This document shows positions 50,965 through 64,000 of a DNA stretch of 64,000 nucleotides, piece after piece. Numbering within the stretch: position 1 is the stretch's first letter; each line of letters starts with the position of its first letter. Below the pieces are notes generated by a model. That model made no database searches, was not told the origin of the DNA, and worked only from the letters and a program-made list of their open reading frames with translations. Position numbers and translations under genes: made by a program. The stretch covers positions 17,905,098-17,969,097 of the forward strand of contig NC_135560.1 of NCBI RefSeq assembly GCF_964340395.1. Reading direction: 5' to 3'. This DNA is from Glandiceps talaboti (Eukaryota > Hemichordata > Enteropneusta > Spengelidae).

Positions 50965-53900
50965 CTAGTCATCCACATCCTCTTCAGCTTCAGAGGAAGA
51001 CCAGTCTTCACCAAAGAACACAGTTGGCTGTGATGCTGCCTGTTGCTTTGTTTGTTTTGGAAGTGGATCATCCTGTTGTATGAAGGATATAAAATCTCAA
51101 ATTAGTTGCCATCCGAATTTCTTCACAAAAAACCCCTCCCCAATGCCTACCATCCCCCTCCCAACATTCCAGTGCACAATAATTGTAATTGGTATCTAGT
51201 GAAGTGTGCTCCCAGACCTGTGACCCAGACTACACCATTGCCAAGAAGTGGTGGATGATGACCCATAATGAGGGTGATGAAATGTGCCAATGTGATCCTA
51301 TAGTATAGAATGAAGTGGGAACATATACATATATCATATGATAAAGTATGGGTATTTACAAGATTCAAACTACAGTTTTGTTGGTGTTTGCCTTGCTTGG
51401 TAAATCAAATGAAACCGTTCTAAATCTTGACCATTGTGAAGTAAACATACTATCTTAAAAAAATTGACAAAATAAATTAAGTTCACAGACATTTTGTGAC
51501 ATGTTCAATATTGATTCCCATAGAAAAAGATTACTAAATCTTCCTATTTTCTTTCAAGGAAAGAGAACAAATTACATTATGACGATGAATTTCATGAACT
51601 GTAGTACAAATTTGTAAACAGTAACTGTAGAACACTCGTATTCATCGTGTAGTAGAAGCACAATCATTTCAAATTCTGTATGCTAAAAGTAAGATTTTAA
51701 TCAACCTGTTGAAAATGAAATACATATACCAAGCTGTTAATTGTATTTGAATAAACAGTAATCAGTTTAACAAAACCCTGAAAGGTTCTTATATAAAAAA
51801 CAACAACTAGTCAATGATCTTAACTTATGTGAAATACCATATGATTGGCACATTTGGCAATGAAGTCACTGAAATAAATGAAAATGGTGATTTCAGTACA
51901 TGCTTTGAGTTGACTTTTCTTTGGTACTGCTCCCACCTAAAGCCATCGAATGAACAAAATTCTTCACATTTCTATAGATGGCTGTTTCATGCACTTTCTA
52001 TTGAATCCACTTCCTGTGATTTCTCACTACAAGTGCTCATGTATGCATGATGAGTGCAAAGCGATGTACATGCATGCATGATTCTATAACCCTGAGTTTG
52101 CAAACCGTGTTAGTGGTAGACATGCATCATGCTTTGCAATGACTTGATTGTTATAACAACACCATCATGTATTGTGATAAACACTCAAACCACAAATCCA
52201 TGGGTCTGGTATAAAGTTTTGTGATCAGGTCTTAGAAATACATCAAATGATATTTGAATCCCATGGGCTTAGATTACGACTACCTTTATCAGTTAACCTA
52301 CAGGATTATTCTTTTGTTCAAGACGAACTGTTTTGTTTTGCCAGACAGCTGTCTTTGTCATGATGAGACTTTCGCTTTGAGCATTTGTCCATTTCAAATT
52401 TTCATATGAAAACTGGATATTGCAAATTATGTAATATTTGACAGTTATGATTATTATAATGTAATAGGCCAACTTCGCTTAACCTTACAAATTTATGCTA
52501 TGAAGCATTTTTGCTAGGATTTTATTATAGTTTAAGAAAGTTATCTGCAAAAAAAAATTACATTAAATTTTGGGGAAAAAAAGAAGAATTTTCTAGTCAT
52601 GCATGTGGCATTGGGAATGAGATGAATATTGTGCTGAGATGAACTGTCATTTAGAATGTAGCGGACAGTTTTCAAAAAAAAAAAAACAAGTGCAGTGCTT
52701 AGCCTCTACCATACCACTACACAAGTGTACTGTGTAGTAAAGTGACAATGAGAATGAATTACTCGTTGGAATACCTCGTTTATTTCCTTTACATATGCCA
52801 GCAGACCTTCTATTCCCTGTATTAACGATAGCATTAAATTAACCATAATGGAGAAAAAGAGGATTGTAAAATTACCATGATGGAGAAAGAGAGTATTTGA
52901 AAGTCAATATTTTTTTGAGTCTAGATGGGTATTAAGACACTGCAGCCACACATCACACAAAATTTACTTGCTAAAATGTTAATGTATATACATGTTACTA
53001 TGACTGAAGTCGACCACAGAGAAGCTAAGATACTATTGTAATGGTAATGATGATAATTACAGACCCATGTGTAGACTCTATGGGTTGTTATTTGTGTTTG
53101 AATTGATGACACTCTAATTGAAATATAATGTATTTGGACATTGCTGTCATTTTATACTTATAATTTTTTTTCAATTTTTGCTTGTACTTCAGTTTGTTTC
53201 AAAGCAGTTTTAGTTGGTCTATCTTAGCTCCTCTATAGTACTTAGTAACTTATTGGTTCTACACACGGAATGGATTAAATTGTTAATGTCAAGGTCATGT
53301 CAAAAATTACATGGTAATGAGTTTTAATATAAATTAATGATATACCGATGACATTCCATTCATTTACATATAAAGCCTGTTACTATGGCAATGTCAAGCA
53401 GCAGCACAAAAATACGTTTTTGCCATTTCACTTCATCTTAAATCATGTTTTTGTCATTTTTTCACTTCATTTAAAATATCAAATCAATATCAATAAAATC
53501 ATAACCTGTGTTGTTTGTTGTAACCTAATGATATCATTCCAATAACACTTTGACCATTGGTGGCACACTTTAGCATATACCTTACAAATGAGCAAGTGCC
53601 ACCAATGGCCAGAATAGGAAATCAGTAAGTCCTCAATACTCAGACATGATTTTACATCTGAATAGTACACAAGTTATACAATTTAGAATAATTTGGAAGG
53701 GGAATATACATGTGAAACATATCTTTACAAAATCAGTGCTATCCAGTAATATCAAAAATGTGTATGAAAGTATGCTTAAATGTTAACACAGCAAAGAAAT
53801 CTGAACAAAAACATAACTGCAAATGAAAATCAATTCCATGAATAAAAATCCATCAAAATCAAAATCACGTTAAAGTAGATAGGCCAACCTCTGACACTAT

Positions 53901-56900
53901 TTTTATTGTGTATATACACACTTACATAAACCACATATTTATGGTGATTAGATTATGCATTGAAATAAGTATCAAATCTCCATACAGTATTGACAGATTT
54001 ATATATATGTATTTTACCTACAATCCTGATGACAGTGATAATTTTAGTGAAGGCCAAAAAATTATGCCATCCTATTGGATTATTCATTTAATTGTTAGCT
54101 GCGTTTTAAACAGCTCTCAGTCACAAGTAACAAATTTGACATGTGTAAGAAAGTACACTATCATGTAACTCTCCAGATGAAACAAAACTAACACCGGCAA
54201 AAATTCAGAGATCTGGCCCTTGTTCCTTAAATCTACACTACACTAGAACACAATAAGTACAGACTTACCCTTTTGTCAAGAATTTTCTCACTTAATATTC
54301 TCATATCAATGCTATGTTCCACCAGTTGTTTCCGTAGTTTCTCTATCTCTCTCACTTGTTCTGCTTTCTGTTTCTCTATTGCTGCCAATTCTTTGGCTGT
54401 TTGTTCACTTATCCTGTGAAATAATGATGACAAATCAAGATCAAACAAACAATAAACAACAATTTTAGCCAAACCTCGTTCAAATCTCAAAAAATAGCAC
54501 TAATGACATTGTAACACAACTGTATAGTGTATGTGTTATTTATCCACCTGTCAATCAAGCCCTGTTATTACCTATGTACACCTATTAACTATACCACATC
54601 TTACTGTTCGTACTGGCAGTATCGTAGTTGCTGGGTGACTATTTTTAGAAAGTTTATCTACTTGTAATCCATCCATCCATTGTTACTCAAAAGATTGCAA
54701 AAAGCTACCAAGTGTCTGAAAGTTATTGTACAATCATTTTTTAATTTTCGGCAGTTTATTAAGTAACAAACAATGACTTTGGATATGTTGTTTCACATTG
54801 TTTTTTTCAAGTAGGAAAAGATAGTAAAGTTGTTTTATGAATAAAAAAATCCAGAATAAATACCAATTTGTCATCTATACAACCACTTTTAAGTCAAAAG
54901 AGACAAAGTCTTAGAGAGTGTATCCAATCTCATAGCAACAATCATTCATTTTACAACTTACTTTTGATATTCAGTGTGGAGCGTCTTAGCCAGTTTCTTG
55001 GTACTTTTGATCACTTCCTTGTAAGTAGGTGCTGGGGGCGTGTCAATTGTTAAGGAAATTTACAGAGAATATTTTGACACAAGACATGTATCAATTTAAA
55101 TTATTCTTTTCCATCATATGTATATATAAAGAAGTAAAGAAGAAGTTTATAATGTATACGTCTACCTGTACATGTATGAATAAACAATACACTGGCTGAA
55201 AAAAGTGAAAGAACAACATAAAGGATATGGAAGCTTAGATACTTCTGTTCTTCTTACATGCTTTCCTCTATTGGCATTGGTTGCTAAGTCTTTCATGTAG
55301 AGATAGTGCGCCACCAGTGGTGATCTTCCACCAATGTTGAATAGTACACGCTCAAAGTCAGGACCAGGACCAATCTCATGTGACTATAGCAAAGTGGAAA
55401 GTGAAAGTTCAATTGAGTTTAAAACTTGACTTGTCTATTAAAGTGCCCAATAATGTCACATATTCATAAGAAAACAAAAGCCATGTTTACATATAGATAT
55501 CATAGTTCAGATACCTAATCTCCTACCTCGTACTCGGGTAAGACGTACAGTTTTATCTGCTGAATAAATGTTAAGAAAATTCACTTGTTCACATGGAGAA
55601 CACACCTCCCCCTAAATACTGTATTTTGCCTGTGACTAACGAATGAAATGGATCTTTTTTTTAATTTTACACAGAAGATCAAGGTCAAGACAAATATGTG
55701 TGCCATTTAATTAATCAAACTTGATGTCATGAGACGAAGTGTTGTGAACCTAGGTACATCAGTATATCACCTAGACAAGTGAATGAATTAGGCCATTGCA
55801 TATTAGAGAAAAAGCTGTGTATGGACAGCTGGACAGACAAACAGATACACAGGCAGACAGAAGCCATTTTAATAGCCCCCTTCTGACTGACCAGAAAAGG
55901 TGGAGCTCATAAGTTTAGGATGATTGCAGGATTTCAGAAAATGTTCCAGTTTACGTGGACATTGTATTGTCGTGATGATATCTGGGGTTGGAGCTGGGAA
56001 GATTTTCATTGTTCAAGTAAAACAAGGCCTAACTAAGAATTTTGGAGATTCCGGTCAAAGTCAAGCTGGATTGCTCAAACTGAGTAGAATTATATACCTC
56101 TTGTGTAGGACGCCCTATGGCTAATTTGGACTGAGTTACTGCAGGTGCTCCCTTGCCACTCTTTGATGTCAACTGTGTGGCTTCCCTAGAAAACCCTGGA
56201 TGAACAACAACTTGACCTTCAGCTGCACTTTCTCCTTCATCAGGTAACTCAAAATCAATATCAAAGCTTGCTGCAAAACGAAACGACAATTCAAAAGTTA
56301 TTGAAAATGGCTCAAAAAGCACAAGTAAAAGTGAACATTCTTTGAAAACTTGGATGTGAATGGTTCCATATGAATAAGTGATAGAAAAAAATTGTCATTT
56401 TTTTTCAGAAAGGAATATAATCAGATGGGTGGTATATCTCTTCTTACCACCTGTATTAATTTGTCCATCTTTTATCAGAACTACTTTTCTCTTGTCATCT
56501 TCCTTCTCTTTTGTCATGTGTTTAGGTTGTAGTCTATTAATGTCCCATGATCTCCATGATAGAGGCTGTGGTTTTACTCCTGGAAATAGAAAATGACCAT
56601 CAACACATTAACTCTGTTGTTCATTGTCTTTTGTACAGCAATGACACTTTATGTCAGTTCAAAAGACAACATACTGACTGACAATAAATGGGGCACTTGA
56701 TGGGGGAGGGGATGGGGGTGCACTCCTCCAAAAGGCCCTGTGGAGAACACTGTTAACACCAGCTATTACCACTACACCCTTTGTTTGTGGAGGACAGGTA
56801 CATTATAAATTTTGAGAGAATAAATGCTTGTTGGGTCTATATCACTACTTGGTCAGAAAATTATTGACAATATTACATGTAAATCCTAAAATTTGGTTGG

Positions 56901-59900
56901 CATCCTCAGAGATGACACACCATAAAATAAATCTTACAAACGTTGATATCAAAATCAATTTACATAAAGAAAATCTACTTCTACCAATTGTTCGTACTCA
57001 CCTGAAATCCATTCATGACAGAGATCACAGAGTTCAAGTTTAAAGACATCATCAAACTGATCCCTTGAATCTGGGAAAGCTTCAAAGTATGCAGCATAGA
57101 TAGACTGTGCTAAGCAGTCTGCATATACCTACAAGAAATAAAGGTGTGAAATTTAAAGGTCCATGATGCAATCCCAGGCATGTGTACATCTAGCGATAAA
57201 GTTTGTCACAAGACAAATACTTGTGGTAACTAACATTTTACCTCATGCTAAAGTGTCAAAATTGAACAAGAAGGTTGACTTATTGTCATATGTGCCTATG
57301 GTAATACATGTACAGCTTGTGGAGCAAAACTTATAGTGTCAACCAAGAAGTCAATGATGCACCTTGGTGGTAAAATTCTATGCCAGGTAATGAGAACTGG
57401 TAAATGCATGAAGAAGTGAAAAAACAGAGACTTACTGCAAAGAATTTATCCTTAATATCAGGATTAACACTTGTAAACAATGCTACAAAACTGTCAGCTA
57501 TTCTGTTGAACAGGCTCTCTTGTTCTTCATGGCGATCAGTCTGTGAGGAGAAGTTTGATATCACAATATTAAACTAAACTTATATTTTGGCATCGCTTTG
57601 ATAAAATGTCATGAAACGGTACATTAAATAAATACTGGTTCAATGAATATGTGATACATAAGTGCCACTGTGGCACTCTCTGGGTATTGGGTATATAAGT
57701 ACTTGCAATGCTCTTTTCAGTGAGAGTGTACTAGAAAACACCACAAGCTTGAGTACAAATACCCCAGTATCCCTCACACTCACAGGTTATGGAGTTCTGA
57801 TATTCCAAAAATATGTACTTCTACATGAATGTGATTTCAAGTACTAGTACATGGCACAATGGCTACACATTTGTATACAGGTATGCTGTATTTTCACTGC
57901 AGCAGTACAATTAACAACAGTATGTGTGTGTCCATCAATGCAAATAATCTTTGGTACACATGTAATAATTCAAATTTCTTTTCAAATCTGTTTCATGACA
58001 AATTACAATTTCATACTTTCTTATATTATTAAGTATTTTTCAGGCACATGATTGAGAAAATAACAGTATTAATTTACAAAGACACAAAGCACAAGTACTA
58101 TCTTTTCATTCAAATTTCATCCTTACATTTATACACAATCAAATCTTGTTTTACCTCATAGGTCTCAAGAAAGAACCACCAGAATGTATCTTGCATCACA
58201 GCTACAGAAGCCTCAGAAAGAAATAACTTCTTCCAGAATTTTTTGAACCCAGGCTAAGAAGACAAAATAAAACAAACCTTTAGTGAAGCTAAACAGTGAT
58301 CATGTCAGCCTTGGTGTGCATCAATAAACTACATAAAAAATGTAAAATTCAACCAATTTGGTGAGAAACCCTGCATTGAAATATTCATTTGCAGACAGCA
58401 AAAATGTTTTTTATTGGAACCAGAAATAGAGTAACTCAATATATATTTAGAAAGAATTTGACATAAGATTTTAACCCAAGCAATATTTCCAATGACACAA
58501 TTTTTTATCAAATTTTATTTAATTGTATATGCAGGCACTCATTATTCAACATGTGTTTACATGGTAAATGTCGTTATAGGTAGACAGTGAAAATCACACA
58601 GAAGTGATATAACTTGCAGTTGAACAACTTGATCAAGATACATGTATACTTACATTGAAATCCTGAGCTTGTGTCACTCTATCCAATATTTGAGGAGATT
58701 CCAGCTGATGAGGTAATTCCGTCAGCTCCTTTCTGTTGAATCCTGGGAAAGAGCATCCCTGGCAATGGTAGGAGTAAAAAAAATCAGGGAAAAATTATTT
58801 TCAGCATTATGATGGTTCAATCCTCAAAGATTATATCTCACATTGAAATGTAAAAAATCATAAAATGCAAAATGTACTCCTTAATGTTGCTTTGATCTCA
58901 ATTTCCAACTTTTCATTCCAAATCTTGTCATTGAATATAGAAGAGTTAAAACAGAAATGAAAGGTGCCACTCTGAAACAATCAATACCTCAACACTTTTT
59001 GTTTTAGTGCCCAGAATTTGAGCTTTTAAATCCTTGGTTATCTTCTTGGCTCTCCCTTTCTGGATTTGGACTGCATTGGATTCAAGAGCCTTTTTCATAA
59101 CTGAAAGAAGAAAAAAATGGAGCTATTTCAGTAAAATACAATTGACATAGGGTTAACATTGTTAGTATGCGTCACTGCTATTTTGGTAGGAACTCATCAT
59201 TACATAGAGAGACCTGAGTTGGAATAAAAGATATAGTAATTTGATCATTGCATATTAGTCGACAATCAATGTTGTTCTGCTATATTCTGTTCTATGAATG
59301 GAAAACACATTGTATCCTGCAGCATGGGTTCCGGTAAAATAACAATCAAATTCTATATGGCTTGACTTAGACCTTTTTGTGAGAAACCATTCATTACACA
59401 AACTGGCTAAAATGGATTCTTGGAACAGATTAGATAAGATGTACAAATGTTTTTCTTCACCTCAAACAATAAAACATGTCATTGACACATGATTTGATAA
59501 TGATGAGCTCCTACATGACTTTACCAGTTTTCATGCAAACATTAGGTGCCACACAACATCTTATCATGATGGAGAATCTGGTGTCAGATAATAAGCAACT
59601 CTTGCCAGTGCCTAGCAAATCATGGCATATCAGTTGCTCTGGAAACTGTTGCGTACACATGTCAGTCACATGACAAATTATGGTGTACACATGTAAGTCA
59701 CATGGCAAACCATAGCATACACGTCAGTCACATGGAAACTTTGGTAGGTTACATGTCAGTCACATGACAAACCATGGTATACCCATTTCAGTCACGTGAC
59801 AAACCATGGTATACCCATTTCAGTCACGTGACAAACCATGGTATACCCATGTCAGTCACATGAAAACTACACTTATCAGTTGCTTTGACAGCTATTGCAC

Positions 59901-62900
59901 AACTTGTAAGTTGCATTCTCTATTTTCCCAGATTTACAGTGACAAAGCCTTGATATAGTGTATTAAACTCAAGCAAAGTAAAACTACATCTAATTTTACT
60001 ACACTATAAAAACAGATGCTTGACAACTACTAATACTACCATGAAAACAAGCACTTTCTATCCGACAATTATGCAGTTAACTGAACTTGGCAAATATTTC
60101 ACCCTCCATGCATTTATACTATAAATTGTTAAATTTGTTAGACAACAAAGGCCTATATATACCCCTCATATACATTTACATTTTGTTTTATACCTTATGC
60201 ACATGCCTTTAAAAAAAACATTCAAACAAAGCCATATCATTTGACAAGGTAGATGCCCAGATTACTAAATTTTGGAAATATCAACACCATTGTAGGCATC
60301 CAAAGAAGCAAACTGAATTACTTAGTTAGTTCTTACTTTACAATTTTGCTTTGAACACATCAATCCTTAGGCTAATATTTTTAAACAACCAAGATCCGAA
60401 TGAATAGCAAAAATGAGTTTCAGAGTTGAACACCTGGGCGTTAAAAATTTGCATTCAGAACTTTATGTACCAATAAGAGTTTGTGGTCATTTCACTAAAG
60501 AACTCTAATACTGCTGTGTGATGCAGTTATCGTAATTTATTCTTTAAAACGATATCTTGTAAAGTGTGTAAGATTGATGGTTCAAAAAGTTAGTAAAAGC
60601 CCTACATTAATAAAATTTACATTCTCATCATAGAACCAAGTACATTACATTTATACATTACATTTGTAATTCACAACAGTAATTACAGCAGAGTCCAGTT
60701 GTACTGGTAGAGGGGGTGGGGGTGGGTGTGTTACATTACCTATTACTTTTAATTACATATTACATAATTCAAATCAAATTCTACAATGTTATTGGGTAGG
60801 GTAAATTGTCTTGTTGTGATGCTGAGAGTGAGATGGTGTACTGTCCTTCCTATGGGTATACACAGTGACAGTAGTAAACATAAGTGTGTGTATTCAATTG
60901 TGTAAGAATTTTGTCTTTGTATCTTTGTATGTTCAACAGGGGAGACCATCAATAATATGAAATTATTGAATAAATGAATATCATTTGAATTTATTTCATA
61001 ATTGAAATTTGATTGGGATTATCTAGTCACATGATCATATTTACATATCAAAGATCCAATCAGAAGGGAAACACATTCCATTTCAATGTGCAGTAGAATC
61101 TAACCAACACTTGAATTTAAGCAATAGTGATCTGATTGGATGGTAAGTAACATAACAATTTGCATATTTAAGTATTGTGTCCAATCAGAAACAACAGTGC
61201 AGCTCACTGTGCAAACAAATTTGACAATGAAACCTGTGGGTGCAAATTCAAATAAAACTAACATTTAAATGTAAAATATAATTGTTGTGGTACATCAAAA
61301 TAACATAAAATGTGTAGTACAACAAGACATTGAGGGGTGTAACATTTGTGGGGCATATCTACAGGAGGCTTTGTAGGACATATTTACATGCTGAGTCAAA
61401 GCTGAGTGCAGATCAGACAGTGTTTTGGTGCATACTTGCAACACTAACAACTCATATGTTATTGTGATACTGCCATGTGCATATTTTTTATAACACTAAT
61501 ATTTTTTTTTTTTTTACAGATCTGTTTCGTAATCACCCACCTTGTTGGTATTCTATCCCTGTGAAGTATAAGAGTTATCAGACAAGACAGAAAAGTGAGA
61601 AATTGTGAAAAAAAAGACTCCAAGATGTGAAGTTATTAGTCAAAAGACATGGACTTCTGATAACAGTGATACAGAACATGATGTTTTCTTACTTATTTGG
61701 ATTTAATATGAAGTTTCTTACCATTACTTCATTTTACCTTCCAATATGGACTAAGATTGGTAGAATCTTTTTTTATATTGAGAAACTTTACTTACAATCA
61801 TAGTGGCTGTACTATGGGAGTAATAGGAACCTTACAATCCAGACTAAGTATGCAAATTTTAAAGGCAAATCATACCTTGTGAATTAACTAAATTTAATAA
61901 AAACTTGGATGTTAAACACGATAAAATGCAGTGGTTTCATTCACATAGGTAGAAATGACATATGGGCCTTGGTAAGGAACTAGACAAATTGCCTAGTAAA
62001 GGCATATACATCACTTCCACCTAAGTTCTAACCGATGCCAGTTCTGTACTGATAAATAAAGGTGAATGAAAGTAATACATTTTATCTCATTTACCATCCA
62101 AGTTTTACTAAACAATGAATTCACATGGTATAATTTCACTTATCAAAGGACAATGGTATTATTATCTTTAGTTATCGAAATGCCTATACTAAGTGGTGGT
62201 TGTGGTAAATAGAATACTAAACCTCCTTATAGGGTCAGGGTAACATAGATAAGATTATTTGTACTTCAATATGACAAGATTGTTTATAATAGTGATTGTC
62301 ATGGTTATCAACACATTTCCCATAAAGCACCATTTGGGAAATTCAAGATAGCAGTTTGCAGGTTCCCTATGACTATATAAAAAAATCCATTTAAAAAAAA
62401 AGAGGGAATTCTTACCATATTCTGGTGAATGAAATAAATTCTCATCAATTCTAGAAGCCCTTGGTTCCTGTGTTAAAATCTGTGAAGAGTAGACGTTGAG
62501 TTTCTCTTCTAGTTGGTTAATCTTGTCTTCAATGTTGTCCAACATAAATACTGGCAGGGCTAGTAAACGTAATGTCAAGGAAATATGAGGAGTAAAAGAT
62601 AAAGTAGTTACTTGAATCTATACAAAATGGTAATTGCTACCTGTTTACTGTACTGTCAAGATACTCTGTCAAGCTAGTTGCAACTCCTAGCCATCAGCAC
62701 CTCTGCTTGTATTGAGAACATTTTTAAATGATTCTATATATAGTATAGAATATAGTCAGACCTCCGAAAATCATTATCAAACACCTGTATGATTAATTCA
62801 CACGATCATATGTAGATTATCACATGTCCACTTCATGTGTTTCCTACATTTAGTGTAACGTGTTCATTTATATGACACATTTGAATAATGACAGTCTGAC

Positions 62901-64000
62901 TAGTAGTCATGGTTGAAGGGACTGCACACTGTGATTGACTGGGTTATTGGGTGTGAAATTTGAATATTTTATTACCAGCTTTGAAAATGATCACTAGACA
63001 AGTGGGGGATGTGAGGTATGACCAGCTAATGATGTATCTTGATAGTGTAGTAAACCATAGACCCTACACATAGACCCTACATGAAAGTCTATGTAGGCTC
63101 TATGAGTAAACAGACTACTAAACGATATATAACATATCTGTACCAGATTTATGTCTCAATGTTGTGAAGGATACGTGCATGTTTTCTAAGTTCTTCTACA
63201 ATGTTCTCCTTGCTCCCCAACATCTTCCTCTCATCTTCCAAATCCATCTGACCTTCAGATGTCACCCTGACAGGCCATTCATCCTGGAGAAAAAAAGAAA
63301 TCAAAAGAAAAAGAAAATAACAATCTTATAATATGCCTATGGTGGTTAGAGATAAAATGTTTGCACACTGCAGGGAAATAAAGGCATATTGAAACTTTGG
63401 TCATTTCATGATTTTACTGTTGCAAAACATTGAGTTGAAACGAGTTCCTCATTGTTTAGTGGAAGTCCTTACACAAATATTCATTGCATTATCTGGTGTG
63501 CACATTTCTCTGTAGTTCCTGATTTGTATGAAATCAATAGAATAGCTATGGCTAAGAGAAACAGTCGTCCCTTATAAATCTCAAAGTCACAGAGGTGTAA
63601 AATTTATATTATCACTCCTAGATCTAATCTTACATTGTTTACAATGTGTTGTATAAATAATCCCTCCCCTCCCTCTGTAATTTGTATCAATAATCCCTCC
63701 CCCCCCCTCCCTCTGTAATTTGTATCAATAATCTATCTCTCTGAAAGAAAACAAATATCCATTGACTTTTCATCACATTAAATTTAATTTTTACAATTAA
63801 ATTACCAAATTACAAAAACCGGGTAAAAAGAACTTACAAATCCTTCAGTTTTCATCCATGTAATAACACTGTTTGATGGAGGAGGTGCTCGTTGTTCTTT
63901 TTTCTTCTTCTCTTCATCTTCTTTCATTTGTTCTGGAGACTTTCCTCCCTCTACTTTTGCCATTAAAGCTAAAAGTTTTGGGTCGATGAGGTTCGTGCCT
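50965..64000 (-). CDS. FAM227 family protein (FWWh domain), 5'-partial
   Basis: Visible exons on the minus strand: 64000-63838 (continues off the window), 63283-63175, 62559-62416, 59100-58988, 58758-58654, 58253-58155, 57540-57436, 57128-57002, 56579-56448, 56270-56098, 55383-55258, 55017-54962, 54413-54269, 52816-52775 and 51072-50965. They join in phase to about 581 residues. The defining FWWh domain is complete: FPGFNRKELTELPHQLESPQ, QDFNPGFKKFWKKLFLSEAS, then QDTFWWFFLETYE (FWWF codons 58184-58173), DRHEEQESLFNRIADSFVAL, AYFEAFPDSRDQF, ELCDLCHEWISG and PQPLSWRSWDINRL. A second conserved block is FNIGGRSPLVAHYL. It ends in a coiled coil (SEQTAKELAAIEKQKAEQV and onward) and an acidic tail SSSEAEEDVDD. 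FAM227A and FAM227B are mostly testis/cilium-expressed in vertebrates and their function is unsettled; I cannot decide which paralogue this is. The 42-bp exon at 52816 and the acceptor at 55017 are the least certain borders. Confidence 0.87.
53554..53608. repeat. Short inverted repeat with 13-bp perfect arms
   Basis: CCATTGGTGGCAC (53554-53566) and its exact reverse complement GTGCCACCAATGG (53596-53608) flank about 29 bp. It lies in a FAM227 intron. A related palindrome CACCATTGGTGGTG occurs at about 50661-50674. It may be a miniature element or a structured enhancer; no transposon signature was found. Confidence 0.75.
59655..59876. repeat. Minisatellite, unit about 32 bp, with CACRTG cores
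   Basis: About seven units of TCAGTCACRTGACAAACCAT followed by GGTATACCCAT. The last three are nearly identical and the earlier ones more diverged. Units carry CACATG or CACGTG. It lies in the 3.3-kb FAM227 intron between exons 62416 and 59100. Confidence 0.88.
63056..63104. repeat. Hairpin-forming inverted repeat
   Basis: CATAGACCCTACACATAGAC is followed after a short loop by GTCTATGTAGGCTCTATG, giving an imperfect stem of about 18 bp in a FAM227 intron. The left arm itself contains a direct repeat of CATAGACCCTACA. Confidence 0.65.
63649..63735. repeat. Tandem duplication of a C-rich/T-rich unit
   Basis: Two copies of a unit of about 38 bp containing AATAATCCCTCCC, CTCCCTCTGTAATTTGTATC lie in a FAM227 intron. 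The second copy has a longer C run. Confidence 0.85.

Noticed and set aside
59655-59876. Array of similar units considered as a CRISPR array
   Set aside because: The units are contiguous with no unique spacers, and the locus is an intron of an animal gene. It is a minisatellite.

Overview
The window is animal nuclear DNA: AT-rich, with short exons in long introns, GT-AG splice sites, many microsatellites, a non-LTR retrotransposon remnant, a long-inverted-repeat DNA element and a probable tRNA-derived SINE. The conserved genes (GBA1-, FBXO33-, MRPS30-, CCDC87-, TRMO- and FAM227-type) are bilaterian. Gene content and intron-rich structure suggest a marine invertebrate (deuterostome or lophotrochozoan); the species cannot be fixed from the sequence alone. 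All identifications are by eye from translated exons, without a database search.

Layout: (1) 876-3855, plus strand: the catalytic 3' two-thirds of a lysosomal glucosylceramidase gene, with earlier exons left of the window. (2) 3856-15705: about 11.9 kb without a recognisable gene, between two convergent genes. (3) 15706-19314, minus: an F-box gene closely resembling FBXO33, complete in three exons. (4) 19981-20965, minus: a decayed non-LTR reverse transcriptase tail, then a large GTGA repeat. (5) 22120-25786, plus: MRPS30 (mitoribosomal mL65), four exons, with an 818-bp inverted-repeat element in intron 3. (6) 28102-44641, minus: a CCDC87 orthologue in 23 exons, 1100 codons, every junction in phase. 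(7) 46232-50051, plus: TRMO, the tRNA t6A37 methyltransferase, head-to-head with CCDC87. (8) 50965-64000, minus: a FAM227-family (FWWh-domain) gene, tail-to-tail with TRMO, its 5' end beyond the window.

The genes do not form one pathway. Glucosylceramidase acts in lysosomes, FBXO33 in SCF ubiquitin ligases, MRPS30 in the mitochondrial ribosome and TRMO in tRNA modification. CCDC87 and FAM227 are linked to sperm and cilia in vertebrates, and they flank TRMO. TRMO exon 4 carries a coding 33-bp minisatellite; each of its three copies holds a full match to the RFX X-box consensus used by ciliary genes. This is the most unusual regulatory possibility in the window. I found no clearly new multi-gene system.
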